DNA of 27,400 bases from an uncultured Chitinophagaceae bacterium (lineage in GTDB: Bacteria; Bacteroidota; Bacteroidia; Chitinophagales; Chitinophagaceae): the NCBI GenBank assembly GCA_934502905.1, contig CAKSVK010000025.1, positions 1 to 27,400 of the forward strand. The letters run 5' to 3'. How positions within the stretch are numbered: position 1 is the stretch's first letter; each line of letters starts with the position of its first letter. The position numbers and the translations under genes are program-made. The notes beneath the pieces were generated by a model. The model was not told the origin of the DNA. It saw only the letters and a list, made by a program, of their open reading frames with translations, and did not search any database. Shown in pieces: positions 9,421-17,766 of this stretch.

Positions 9421-9458
9421 AAACCTAACGGGCTTTGAAAACCTGTTAGGTTTTTTTT
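9421..9458 (+). terminator. Intrinsic terminator after the M16 protease
   Basis: A 12-bp stem with one mismatch (9421-9432 with 9442-9453) and a 9-nt loop is followed by an uninterrupted T run to 9458. It ends the plus-strand fucosidase-hisA-protease stretch 27 bp after the protease stop. Confidence 0.9.
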
Positions 9459-9641
9459 GTTACTTCTTCGAAACCTCTCTACATACCAGGACGCCCGATT
9501 GCCTGTCTTCACGCAACCTTTACCATCTGCAAATTGGGTTCATTGAAAGGGTACAATGGTCCGCACGCCGTGGTTTGTATCCCACAAGCCACTTGTTATT
9601 GATGACATTTTAATAAAACCGATAACGGATCAGGGTAAAAT

Positions 9642-9674
9642 AAAAATGGTCTGCCCGTCAGGCAGACCATTTTT
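9642..9674 (-). terminator. Perfect-stem terminator of the TonB receptor gene, potentially bidirectional
   Basis: A perfect 14-bp inverted repeat (9642-9655 with 9661-9674) has a 5-nt loop. The stem begins with AAAAA and ends with TTTTT, so it is symmetric and can end transcription from either side. It lies 17 bp past the stop of the minus-strand TonB receptor. Between it and the other terminator (9459-9641) I see no gene, only an imperfect inverted repeat around 9549-9583. Confidence 0.85.
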
Positions 9675-9690
9675 GAAAAGCAGGAGCGTA

Positions 9691-12600
9691 TTAATTAAAA
9701 ACATAGCGTAACCCGATCTGCATAGCCCAGGTAGTAGTCGTGGTGGTTACATCCCTGAAGGCTGTGGTCGGCAGTATGGTTTGTCCGCCTACCTGCACGG
9801 TATTCATGGTGAAAATCGGCTGTCCTTCCGGTGTTGTTCCTGCTTTTCTCAATAAGGTGTTTGCACCCGAAATGAGCTGCTGCTGCACACCCCATTTGGA
9901 GTTCAGCATATTGCCGAAGTTGATAATATCCAGACTCAACTGCAGCGTATTTTTCTGCTTTCCGATATTTGTGAATACATCCTGCAGGATTTTTACATCG
10001 AAGCGGTGCAGCCAGGGCAACAAAGCGCCATTCCTTTCTACATAGTCGCCTCTTCTTTTGCTTAAATACTTATCATTATCAATGAACGCGTCAAATGCAG
10101 CCTTTTGCTGTGCTTCCGTGAAAGGAGTATTCCCACCTATCGGTGCAAAATTCAATTCATCCGCGCTGTTCGGAACATATAACAGGTCGGCAGCGATGCC
10201 ATCACCATTCAGATCTCCATTATAGGTATAGGAATACCTGCCGAAATTAGCGCCGTTATAATACAACGAAAAAGTAGTAGCAAGGTGTTTGAGATATTCC
10301 ACCCTGTATGAAATATTTCCCACCACCCTGTTGGGCAACGCATCAATAGTGGAATACAGCAGCAGGTCGTTCGGACTGTTAATGTTTGGCGTATTACCCC
10401 AGGCCGAACTTGCATTCGAACCCAGGTTATCCGTGGTAGCTCCTGCCACCGTGGTACTATAGAACAGGGAGCCGAACAGTCCTTTTCTGGCGGGCAGGCT
10501 CAATCCGACAGAAAGATTCATCGAATATCCTTTATTGGTATTGCTCAGCACACTTCCCGAGTTGCCACCCAATGCACTATTGTACGTGTAGGCGGCAGCG
10601 TTAGGATAAAAGTCCCTGTCGTCGCCGGCATAGTTCATTTTCTGCGCTGCCGCTTTCCGGTTGGCGCCATATTGATATACTGCCTGGATATCTTTGGTGA
10701 ATAAAAGGTCGGCGGTCAGCGTCAGATTGGTACCCGGGACCACCTTGTCAAACCCGAGGCTGCTTCTCCATACCTGCGGCATTTTAAACTCAGGCGATAC
10801 CAACGCCAATGTAGAAGGGATACCGTCTTTGGGAGACTTTATAAATACATCTGCAGCGCTTGCCGGGGGATTATCTGACCAGTGATACTTGTCGGGGTTA
10901 AAGCGGATGTCTCCGATCCATGGAGCGGACGCACTATATCCTCCCGGCTCTACGGTATTCTGGATCACACCTAAATTGGAAGGCATATTGGTCAGCCACA
11001 CAAAAGGTACCCGCCCGGAAAATATTCCGGTACCCCCGCGTATAATAAGCGACCTGTCGCCTTCCACATCCCAGCGGAAGCCGACCCTTGGCGAAACGAT
11101 CAGCCTTGTTTTCGGCCATTTGGAGGGATAGTGCGTCGGGTTGCCGTCCAGGTCCTGCAATGTAAGCGTATCCACATTTGCATTCACCGGCAGCTTATCC
11201 ATAAACCAGGGCACTTCTGCTCTCAGGCCCAGCGTCAGACTGAAATCTTTTGTGAAGGAAATTTTATCCTGCACATATACTGCCGGCAGCCCGTAACGCA
11301 CTTTCGCATACGGATCCTGCCCTGCATAGGGATAGGTCAATCCAAACTGGATCGGCGCTACTTCATCAGGCGTACCTGTTTTTAAAAAGTCCTCCACGGT
11401 AGCATACCGGTAATAAGAGGTTCCCATCCTGGTATAACCATTGGCAAAATTTTGTATTTCAAAGCTGGCGCCAAAGGTAAAGCTATGCTTATTGGTCACA
11501 TAGCTCAGGTTGTTGAAGAAGTTATAGTTTTCGTTCTTTACTTCGTTGGCATAAGAAAACAGTTCATATCCTGCCGTCATATAGTTTACAAAAGAAGACG
11601 GATACCCTGTTCCATCACCGATATCTATCATCGGGAATTCACTTGACCTGGTAGTTCTTCCCTGGAAGATATTACTATAGGTTGCAAGGAACTGGTTGGA
11701 AAGCCGGGCGTTCAACCGGCTGTTCAGCTCCAGGGTTACGGATCTTACCTTGCTGGCTGTGAAATACATTGTCTTTTCGAAGGCTATAGACTGGGCGCTT
11801 ACCCTCGCAGCAGCATCAAAAGAGGTCCTGGGCTGCGGGCCTGAATTACTGTTTACCAGGGTAGGATAATCGTTATCTACCTGGTTGTACCGTATGGCAA
11901 GCTTATGATTGTTGCTGATGTTCCAGTCGATACGTGCCAGGTAAGACCGGGTCTTGTTCTTGGTATCGGTAGCGTATCCCTCGTAAGCGCCGGGATCGTA
12001 TCCCCATTGGTCGATCAAATGGTTGCGCACTGCCTCCAGGTCGCTTCTTTTGGTGCGGGCAATATTGTTATCCGGGTCTGCTACCCCGTTCTCGGAAGCT
12101 CTCCAAAGGTTCACCGCTCCGCCCAATGCGCCTGAGTTATCGATATGCTCGGCATTTATAAAAAAGAACAGCTTATTCCTGATAATAGGTCCTCCCAGGC
12201 GGAAACCTTTTGTATAACTCGCCGCTTTGGGATTTTCTACTTCGTCACCGTTTATTTTGCTTCCCGCAATTCCCTGGTGCCGGAAATAGTAATAAGCCGA
12301 CCCGGAAAATGTATTGGTGCCGCTCCTGGTCACGGCATTGATGCCTGCCCCGGTAAACCCACCCTGCCTTACATCATAAGGCGCTATATTCACCTGTATC
12401 TCTTCTATGGCATCCAGTGACAGACCACCGCCGCCGGGAAGCGGGTTATCGTTTAACCCAAACCCGTTATTGAAATTTGCGCCGTCTACCTGCACGTTGT
12501 TATAACGGCCATCCCTGCCTGCAAAAGAATTACCGTTCGACTGTGGTGTCAATCTTGTAAAATCCGTAATGCTGCGGCTGATGGTTGGCAGTTGGGAAAG

Positions 12601-13029
12601 TTGGGTGCTGTTGAGGTTGGTGGAAGCACCTGTTTTTTCAATGGAATTCCTGCGCCGGCTGCCTGTTATTACCAATGTGGAAAGGCTCTTGACATCCACC
12701 CCCAACACGGCATTAACATTATAAGGTTCGCCCAACACCAGCGTGATATTGTCCAGTATAACAGGTGTAAAACCTACATACTCTATTTTTACTTCATAAG
12801 GACCACCTACTCTTGCGTTGGCAATATTGAAAAACCCACTCTTACCGGATATTGTCGTGTACATCGTTCCCGAAGGCAGGTGCATAGCCGTAATGGTTGC
12901 CCCTTCCAGGAAAGTGCCGGAAGAATCCAGTACCGTACCATTAATACCACTCGTAGTTACCTGTGCATGCCCGTAACTAAATGCAATTGTAACAATTGCA
13001 GTAATGAAAATTTTGATAATTACTTTCAT
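9691..13029 (-). CDS. Oar-like TonB-dependent outer-membrane receptor
   Basis: The 1112-residue protein starts with a signal peptide (1-22, ending GHAQ). It is followed by a carboxypeptidase-regulatory-like domain (about 27-108: GINGTVLDSSGTFLEGATI, GYxP-type VGFTPV), a plug (about 115-240, with VQVDGANFNNGFG and VNIAPYDVRQGGFTGAGIN) and a long beta-barrel ending in LRYVFN. The plug wording and RGGTGIFSGRVPFVWL in the barrel are typical of the Oar branch, not SusC. There is no SusD partner, so glycan import is not indicated. Oar-like receptors are linked to import or surface functions in gliding bacteria and to peptide or protein uptake, but the substrate here is unknown. A -7-like TTTCTTTG on the minus strand lies about 25 nt before the start, one base off consensus. 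Confidence 0.93.
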   Translation of the reverse strand: MKVIIKIFITAIVTIAFSYGHAQVTTSGINGTVLDSSGTFLEGATITAMHLPSGTMYTTISGKSGFFNIANARVGGPYEVKIEYVGFTPVILDNITLVLGEPYNVNAVLGVDVKSLSTLVITGSRRRNSIEKTGASTNLNSTQLSQLPTISRSITDFTRLTPQSNGNSFAGRDGRYNNVQVDGANFNNGFGLNDNPLPGGGGLSLDAIEEIQVNIAPYDVRQGGFTGAGINAVTRSGTNTFSGSAYYYFRHQGIAGSKINGDEVENPKAASYTKGFRLGGPIIRNKLFFFINAEHIDNSGALGGAVNLWRASENGVADPDNNIARTKRSDLEAVRNHLIDQWGYDPGAYEGYATDTKNKTRSYLARIDWNISNNHKLAIRYNQVDNDYPTLVNSNSGPQPRTSFDAAARVSAQSIAFEKTMYFTASKVRSVTLELNSRLNARLSNQFLATYSNIFQGRTTRSSEFPMIDIGDGTGYPSSFVNYMTAGYELFSYANEVKNENYNFFNNLSYVTNKHSFTFGASFEIQNFANGYTRMGTSYYRYATVEDFLKTGTPDEVAPIQFGLTYPYAGQDPYAKVRYGLPAVYVQDKISFTKDFSLTLGLRAEVPWFMDKLPVNANVDTLTLQDLDGNPTHYPSKWPKTRLIVSPRVGFRWDVEGDRSLIIRGGTGIFSGRVPFVWLTNMPSNLGVIQNTVEPGGYSASAPWIGDIRFNPDKYHWSDNPPASAADVFIKSPKDGIPSTLALVSPEFKMPQVWRSSLGFDKVVPGTNLTLTADLLFTKDIQAVYQYGANRKAAAQKMNYAGDDRDFYPNAAAYTYNSALGGNSGSVLSNTNKGYSMNLSVGLSLPARKGLFGSLFYSTTVAGATTDNLGSNASSAWGNTPNINSPNDLLLYSTIDALPNRVVGNISYRVEYLKHLATTFSLYYNGANFGRYSYTYNGDLNGDGIAADLLYVPNSADELNFAPIGGNTPFTEAQQKAAFDAFIDNDKYLSKRRGDYVERNGALLPWLHRFDVKILQDVFTNIGKQKNTLQLSLDIINFGNMLNSKWGVQQQLISGANTLLRKAGTTPEGQPIFTMNTVQVGGQTILPTTAFRDVTTTTTTWAMQIGLRYVFN

Positions 13030-13143
13030 AGCAGATATTTTGTTTTCTCAAGTGCAAAGAAAAACCAATATCTACTAAATACAGCCCCTTCGCATTAACA
13101 TATTATTATGATTTTAGGCACATAGGAAAAATAAATATATGTT

Positions 13144-13211
13144 CCCGTGCAGCAGGAGAACGGGTGCAGGTCACAGGTGTAAACGGCATCACCTGCGACT
13201 TGCAACCTGTG
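13144..13211. promoter_or_regulatory. Cluster of mutually exclusive hairpins in the TonB receptor / ribBA divergent region
   Basis: Short complementary segments crowd here: CCCGT/ACGGG (13144-13148 with 13160-13164), GCAGGT/ACCTGC (13166-13171 with 13191-13196), CAGGTG/CACCTG (13174-13179 with 13190-13195) and CACAGGT/ACCTGTG (13172-13178 with 13205-13211). The last three compete for the same bases. The cluster lies just upstream of the ribBA -33 box, so it is either operator DNA or part of a longer leader. I do not recognise the FMN riboswitch core. Confidence 0.35.
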
Positions 13212-13233
13212 TCTTGAGACTTTCATAACTTTG
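13200..13233 (+). promoter_or_regulatory. Bacteroidota-type promoter of ribBA
   Basis: TTG (13200-13202), a 23-nt spacer and TAACTTTG (13226-13233) fit the -33/-7 consensus, at the long end of the allowed spacing. The -7 box ends 13 bp before the ATG at 13247, so the mRNA leader would be only about 6-8 nt long. Confidence 0.6.
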
Positions 13234-13246
13234 CAAAAAAAAATTC

Positions 13247-14476
13247 ATGTTCAACTCCATAGAGAGCGCTATTGAAGATATCAGAAAGGGGAAGCTGGTA
13301 ATAGTGGTAGATGACGAAGACCGCGAGAATGAGGGAGATTTTATTACCGCTGCTCAGAATGCTACGCCTGAAGTGATCAATTTTATGGTAAAACACGGGC
13401 GGGGACTGGTTTGTGCGCCACTTACAGAAGAAAGATGCAAAGAGCTGAACCTGGACCTGATGGTCAGCAGCAATACATCCCTCCACGAAACCCCGTTTAC
13501 GGTTTCTGTGGACCTGTTGGGACACGGCTGTACAACGGGCGTTTCCGCCCACGACCGGTCCAAAACCATACAAGCGCTGATTAATTCCGAAACCCGGCCG
13601 GAGGATCTGGGCCGGCCCGGTCATATATTTCCGCTGAAAGCCAAAACCGGCGGTGTGCTCAGAAGAAGCGGGCATACTGAAGCGGCTATCGACCTGTCCC
13701 GCCTGGCGGGGTTCCCGGCACCGCATGGCGGGGTATTGGTAGAAATAATGAACGATGACGGCACTATGGCGCGGCTGCCGGAACTGGTGGAGATCGCCAA
13801 AAAGTTCGATCTGAAGATCATCAGCATTCGCGACCTGATTGAATACCGCTTAAAAGCAGACTCACTGATCGAAGAGATTGTACGGGTGGATATGCCTACG
13901 AACTACGGACATTTTAAGCTCGTGATCTTCAGGGAAAGAAATAATCCTTCCAGTGGTGAACATATGGCCCTTATAAAAGGAGAATGGGAAAAGGATGAGC
14001 CCGTTCTCGTACGCGTTCACTCCTCCTGCTTCACCGGCGATATCCTGGGCTCCCTGCGCTGCGATTGCGGCGAGCAGTTGCATGCCGCCATGCAGATGGT
14101 GGAAAAAGAAGGCAAGGGCGTGGTACTGTATATGAATCAGGAAGGAAGGGGCATTGGCCTGGTGAATAAGTTGAAGGCATACAAGCTGCAGGAAGAAGGC
14201 ATGGATACCGTGGAAGCCAACCTGCACCTGGGCTTTAAAATGGATGAAAGGGATTATGGTGTCGGCGCACAGATACTGCGTCACCTGGGTGTCAACAATA
14301 TGAAACTTATCAGTAACAATCCACGTAAGCGGGTCGGACTGGAGGCATACGGACTCAATATCGTGGACAATGTACCCATCCAGATACATCCCAATCCCCA
14401 CAACGAAAGGTACCTGACCACCAAACGTGATAAGCTGGGGCATAATATACTAAAAGGAAACAGCCAGCACCCTTAA
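13247..14476 (+). CDS. ribBA: RibBA: 3,4-dihydroxy-2-butanone-4-phosphate synthase / GTP cyclohydrolase II
   Basis: The 409-residue protein is bifunctional and makes both riboflavin precursors: DHBP from ribulose 5-phosphate and the pyrimidine intermediate from GTP. Residues 1-205 are the RibB part with [10 protein letters not shown] (22-31), [13 protein letters not shown] (92-104) and RRSGHTEAA (139-147). Residues about 206-409 are the RibA part with zinc ligands C261, C272 and C274 ([19 protein letters not shown]) and the GTP-binding/catalytic region [10 protein letters not shown]. Both halves look intact, so both activities are expected. It leads a short plus-strand group and is followed after 27 bp by a membrane protein gene. 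Confidence 0.97.
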   Translation: MFNSIESAIEDIRKGKLVIVVDDEDRENEGDFITAAQNATPEVINFMVKHGRGLVCAPLTEERCKELNLDLMVSSNTSLHETPFTVSVDLLGHGCTTGVSAHDRSKTIQALINSETRPEDLGRPGHIFPLKAKTGGVLRRSGHTEAAIDLSRLAGFPAPHGGVLVEIMNDDGTMARLPELVEIAKKFDLKIISIRDLIEYRLKADSLIEEIVRVDMPTNYGHFKLVIFRERNNPSSGEHMALIKGEWEKDEPVLVRVHSSCFTGDILGSLRCDCGEQLHAAMQMVEKEGKGVVLYMNQEGRGIGLVNKLKAYKLQEEGMDTVEANLHLGFKMDERDYGVGAQILRHLGVNNMKLISNNPRKRVGLEAYGLNIVDNVPIQIHPNPHNERYLTTKRDKLGHNILKGNSQHP

Positions 14477-14503
14477 CTTCATTACCTGCCGACATCAATT
14501 GCA

Positions 14504-15361
14504 ATGGATAAGAAAAAAGGCTGGAATATTGTCAAGCTGCTGCTGAAGCTGCTTTTTACTTCCCTGGGGCTGTATATCGTATATAACAATATCGACCTGA
14601 AAGTTATTTCCGGCATCCTGCGTAATGTTGTACCGGGTTACCTCGTGGCCGCCATAATATTGCTGGTACTATCACAGGTCACAGGCTCTTACCGGCTGCT
14701 GGGTTTTTTCAAAAATATCAAGCTGCCGGTATCGGTAAAGTATAACCTGCATTTGTATGCGCAGGGACTCTTTTATAACCTGTTTCTTCCGGGAGGCATC
14801 GGCGGAGATGGTTATAAGATCATCGCGCTCAACCGTAAGTATAAGGAAAAGCCTAAAATTATCTTCGGCGCCCTGTTCTTCGACCGACTGAGCGGGTTAT
14901 GGGCGCTGGGGTTCCTGTGTGTGGTCATGTCCCTGTTTGTCAATATCTTCCAGGAGTATACCCTGTACATAGCTGTTGCTTATTTTGCCGGTACCATTAT
15001 ATACTATTTTGTAATGCATCGTTTTTTTCCAACCCATACACAGCGTTTTTTTAGCGCCCACGCCCTGGGCCTGCTTACACAAAGCATACAGGTTGGCTGT
15101 GCATTTTTTATACTACTGGCGCTGGGACATCACGAAAATTTCCTCCCCTATCTCGTCATTTTCCTGCTGTCGGCGCTGTCCACGCTCTTTCCGTTCACTA
15201 TTGGCGGTCTGGGTGCCCGCGAGATGGCGATCATGTATGGCGCCGCTACACTGGGACTTGACAAGGACCTGTCCGTATCGCTCAGCATATGCTTTTATAT
15301 ACTTTCCGCAATCGTCTCTCTCTCCGGCTCCGTCTCGCTTTTTGTAAAAGAAGGGGAATGA
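14504..15361 (+). CDS. Lysylphosphatidylglycerol-synthase-TM-like (UPF0104/AglD-type) membrane protein
   Basis: The 285-residue protein is almost entirely hydrophobic, with about seven or eight TM helices. It carries the family's motifs LPGGIGGDGYK (95-105) and FFDRLSGL (125-132), and a later PFTIGGLGAREMA. It matches the flippase-like membrane part of MprF/AglD proteins but has no attached soluble synthase domain. Such proteins are proposed to translocate lipids or glycolipids, and the substrate here is unknown. It starts 27 bp after ribBA and is likely cotranscribed, though nothing suggests a functional link to riboflavin. Confidence 0.85.
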   Translation: MDKKKGWNIVKLLLKLLFTSLGLYIVYNNIDLKVISGILRNVVPGYLVAAIILLVLSQVTGSYRLLGFFKNIKLPVSVKYNLHLYAQGLFYNLFLPGGIGGDGYKIIALNRKYKEKPKIIFGALFFDRLSGLWALGFLCVVMSLFVNIFQEYTLYIAVAYFAGTIIYYFVMHRFFPTHTQRFFSAHALGLLTQSIQVGCAFFILLALGHHENFLPYLVIFLLSALSTLFPFTIGGLGAREMAIMYGAATLGLDKDLSVSLSICFYILSAIVSLSGSVSLFVKEGE

Positions 15362-15454
15362 ACCTGGAAGTACGATGAATCAGCCTGAAAATTTGCAGGT
15401 CGTAATATTGTGAAAGCAGCATGTCTCCGGCATGGGGATGGCAAAGTGCTTTTA

Positions 15455-15490
15455 TTTGGGTAAATTAGCATTGACCGTCGCCTATCTTTT
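15455..15490 (+). promoter_or_regulatory. Weak possible promoter of the reductase gene
   Basis: TTTG (15455-15458), a 24-nt spacer and TATCTTTT (15483-15490) resemble the -33/-7 consensus with one mismatch in the -7 box and a slightly long spacer. The -7 box ends 21 bp before the ATG at 15512. Confidence 0.3.
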
Positions 15491-15511
15491 CTTTATCATA
15501 AACCAAAAGAC

Positions 15512-16183
15512 ATGGAAGAAAAACATGTTGTCGACATCCTTTCCGTAGAGCAGGTCACCCATGATGTTAAATGCTTCAGGGTGAGCAAACCCAAAGGGTA
15601 TTCCTTTATTCCGGGACAAGCCACAGAGATCAGCATCAACAAAGAAGATTGGCAAACAAAACGTAATCCGTTCACGTTTACCTCGCTTAACGGATGGGAT
15701 CACCTGGAATTCACGATCAAGATATACAGGGAACGGAATGGCGTTACAAGGCAACTGGATCTGCTGCGTCCCGGCGATGAGCTGATCCTGCACGATGTAT
15801 GGGGTGCTATCCGGTATAGGGGTGAGGGTACGTTCATCGCCGGCGGAGCGGGCATCACACCTTTTATTGCCATTTTCCGGCAATTATACCAGGATGAAAA
15901 GATCGGCAACAACAAGCTGCTGTTCTCCAACAAAACCGTCGCAGACATTATCCTTAAAGATGAATTCACAAAAATGCTGGGCAGTAATTTCATCAATACA
16001 TTAACAAAAGAAAAAACAGCCGGCTACGAACATCACCGGATAGACGAAGCTTATCTGACAGATAAAATCAGGGACTTCAATCAGCAGTTTTATATCTGTG
16101 GTCCGGACGAGATGGTGCATACTTTACAGGCGACGTTACGGAAACTGGGATGTTCCGGTTCAGTGATCACAGTAGAGCTGTAA
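15512..16183 (+). CDS. Flavodoxin/ferredoxin-NAD(P)H reductase-like flavoprotein
   Basis: The 223-residue protein has the two-domain ferredoxin-reductase fold. An FAD-binding barrel carries RNPFTFTS (51-58, the RxYS/T-type flavin motif) and a nucleotide-binding half carries GGAGITPFI (111-119) and YICGPDEM (194-201). There is no 2Fe-2S domain, so it must pass electrons to or from a separate carrier such as flavodoxin or ferredoxin, or to a small substrate. It is probably cytosolic. The start is set by ATG at 15512, 150 bp after the previous gene. Its partner is not visible here, and the flavin link with the nearby ribBA may be coincidental. Confidence 0.88.
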   Translation: MEEKHVVDILSVEQVTHDVKCFRVSKPKGYSFIPGQATEISINKEDWQTKRNPFTFTSLNGWDHLEFTIKIYRERNGVTRQLDLLRPGDELILHDVWGAIRYRGEGTFIAGGAGITPFIAIFRQLYQDEKIGNNKLLFSNKTVADIILKDEFTKMLGSNFINTLTKEKTAGYEHHRIDEAYLTDKIRDFNQQFYICGPDEMVHTLQATLRKLGCSGSVITVEL

Positions 16184-16218
16184 CCCGATGGGGTAAGCGA
16201 TTAACGACATTTACCCTG

Positions 16219-16246
16219 TTGCGATGTCGGAAGAAAGCTAAATTTG
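16219..16246 (+). promoter_or_regulatory. Consensus promoter pointing antisense into the TGT-like gene
   Basis: TTG (16219-16221), a 17-nt spacer and TAAATTTG (16239-16246) match the Bacteroidota promoter consensus without mismatch. There is no plus-strand gene downstream: the nearest is the 3' end of the minus-strand TGT-like gene at 16263. A transcript from here would be antisense to it. Chance occurrence is possible. Confidence 0.4.
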
Positions 16247-16262
16247 CAGGTCGCTATTTGAG

Positions 16263-17702
16263 CTACACCCCATTCGTTTCTTTGATTATCCGGAAACATG
16301 CCCAAACGGCAGATGCCCATTTCGGACTTGCAGATCTTTCATAACGCACTACTTCCCTTTCCACCCAGTTAAACAACACCGTTTTATTATTTTTCCTTTT
16401 TCTTACCTCTGCACAGATCTTTTTTAAGACCCAGAAATTGCAACCTGCCCTGGCCAAACGCACCTTCCTGATAAACTCATCGTTTCCCTTCCGCATAGGC
16501 GAAAAAAAAGGAATAAACTCTTCCAGGAGCGCCGGCTGAGCCTTTAATTTTTCCGCAAGGGAACTTACCGCATCCTCCCGCTGAACATCCAGCCTTGCTT
16601 TCAATCCCTTCCAGTTAGATGGAAATTGGGACTCGAACCACATAAACCAGGGCGAAGCGCTTTGATAAGGATCATCATTAACAAGCGCATAAGCTGCCAG
16701 CTTATACATATCCATTTTAAGAAAAGCATCCCGGGAGCCATAAACGTTCCCATCATCCGCATCTTTGAAAGTAGCCGTAGAATCTATAGAGATTGCTACT
16801 GAATCACATAACAGAGCTGCAACTAATACGATCAGTATAGGAGTGCCCAACCCCAGAATATGCACAGGCAATTTCCGGGTATCTCCTTTATGGGCACCGA
16901 GCACAAGGGCTACAGAAAGAAGATAGGATTCCGGCAGGGATTCGTCAAAGCGGTATGTCTTCCGGTCTATTTTAATAAAATCAACAAAGCTCCGGCTCGC
17001 CAGTGTCGCACCAAAGCTAATGGCAATTCCGTCTGCCACTGTCTTTCTGTTTAAAGCTGCCGCCTGTTTTGCGGTTGCATAATTGCACGCATGATATACC
17101 AAAAAAACCGCCTTGTCTTCCAATTCTTTTTTGTAGCCGTAGTCCCCCTTCAATTGCCGGGCATACATCTTTTGTGTATTTTTTTGAAACATTCTTATTT
17201 CAGAAGGAGCCGCGTTATACACAGGATGCAAAACATTACACAGGTGTAATACAGGTATCACAAAATCTTCCAGTCCGATCAGGTAATCAGGGTTGCATTG
17301 CAATTGTCTTCCTATCAGTCTCGTCATATCCAGGATACCCTGGTTCTTTTGTACATGTCCGGTTATCTCCCGGAAAAGCCTGTTACGTTGGTGCAGGGTA
17401 TTACGACCAGGCGCCCCTTTCTGACGGGTTTCTTTCAGCGCCACTGCAAGCAGCTTGTTTCCCTCCGCCTGGAACTTTGCAGCCATGGACTTCATCCTGG
17501 AAAAGTTACCGTTATCGCTTATCATTAAACTCCCGTTTGCTTTCGCGTTTTTTGCCAGCAACAGCGTGGACGGCGTAGAGTAAGTTTCCGATAGCAGAAA
17601 TGCTTCCATCAATCCCGGGCTCGGATTAATTTGTCCCGCCAGGGGGTCTTTTATGTTACTCACAAAAACAAAACGATGGACCGATTTTCGTGGAATTATC
17701 AT
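16263..17702 (-). CDS. Divergent tRNA-guanine transglycosylase (TGT/DpdA)-like protein lacking the zinc site
   Basis: The 479-residue protein follows archaeal-type TGT in motif order. ISDNGNF (61-67, D63) stands for the DSGxF acid, LIGLEDFVIP (141-150, D146) for the substrate-binding Asp strand, ADGIAISFGATL (223-234) for the glycine strand, LPVHILGLGTPI (278-289) for the RPVHLFGxGHPI strand, and ISIDSTATFKDADDG (304-318, D307) for the FDSAxYxLYAxDD nucleophile strand. CNFWVLKKI (421-429) stands for the HNLWVIKEE helix. The CxCxxC cluster is absent and the zinc His is Cys421. A TIM-barrel base-exchange enzyme acting on RNA, or on DNA as DpdA does, is the best reading, but activity and substrate are unknown. 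It is the last gene of a three-gene minus-strand set. Confidence 0.72.
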   Translation of the reverse strand: MIIPRKSVHRFVFVSNIKDPLAGQINPSPGLMEAFLLSETYSTPSTLLLAKNAKANGSLMISDNGNFSRMKSMAAKFQAEGNKLLAVALKETRQKGAPGRNTLHQRNRLFREITGHVQKNQGILDMTRLIGRQLQCNPDYLIGLEDFVIPVLHLCNVLHPVYNAAPSEIRMFQKNTQKMYARQLKGDYGYKKELEDKAVFLVYHACNYATAKQAAALNRKTVADGIAISFGATLASRSFVDFIKIDRKTYRFDESLPESYLLSVALVLGAHKGDTRKLPVHILGLGTPILIVLVAALLCDSVAISIDSTATFKDADDGNVYGSRDAFLKMDMYKLAAYALVNDDPYQSASPWFMWFESQFPSNWKGLKARLDVQREDAVSSLAEKLKAQPALLEEFIPFFSPMRKGNDEFIRKVRLARAGCNFWVLKKICAEVRKRKNNKTVLFNWVEREVVRYERSASPKWASAVWACFRIIKETNGV

Positions 17703-17766
17703 AAACGATCATTGTTGCCTGTAGCAGTCGTAATGACACAACAACATCAGCAGGTGACTGTTTTCT

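Noticed and set aside
9549..9583. Possible small RNA hairpin between the two terminators
   Set aside because: The GGGTACAA/TTGTATCCC arms are imperfect and no promoter is visible, so there is not enough to call an RNA gene.
9691..13029. SusC-type glycan importer forming a utilisation locus with the fucosidase
   Set aside because: The plug and barrel wording is Oar-like, no SusD follows, and a terminator pair separates it from the convergent fucosidase group.
13030..13246. FMN riboswitch before ribBA
   Set aside because: Hairpins are present but I could not find the conserved FMN-aptamer core, and the consensus promoter lies downstream of the hairpins.
16184..16262. Intrinsic terminator between the convergent reductase and TGT-like genes
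   Set aside because: Short stems exist (CGACAT/ATGTCG at 16205-16229, GGGTAA/TTACCC at 16191-16216) but they are mutually exclusive, have no T run on either strand and are too weak to call.
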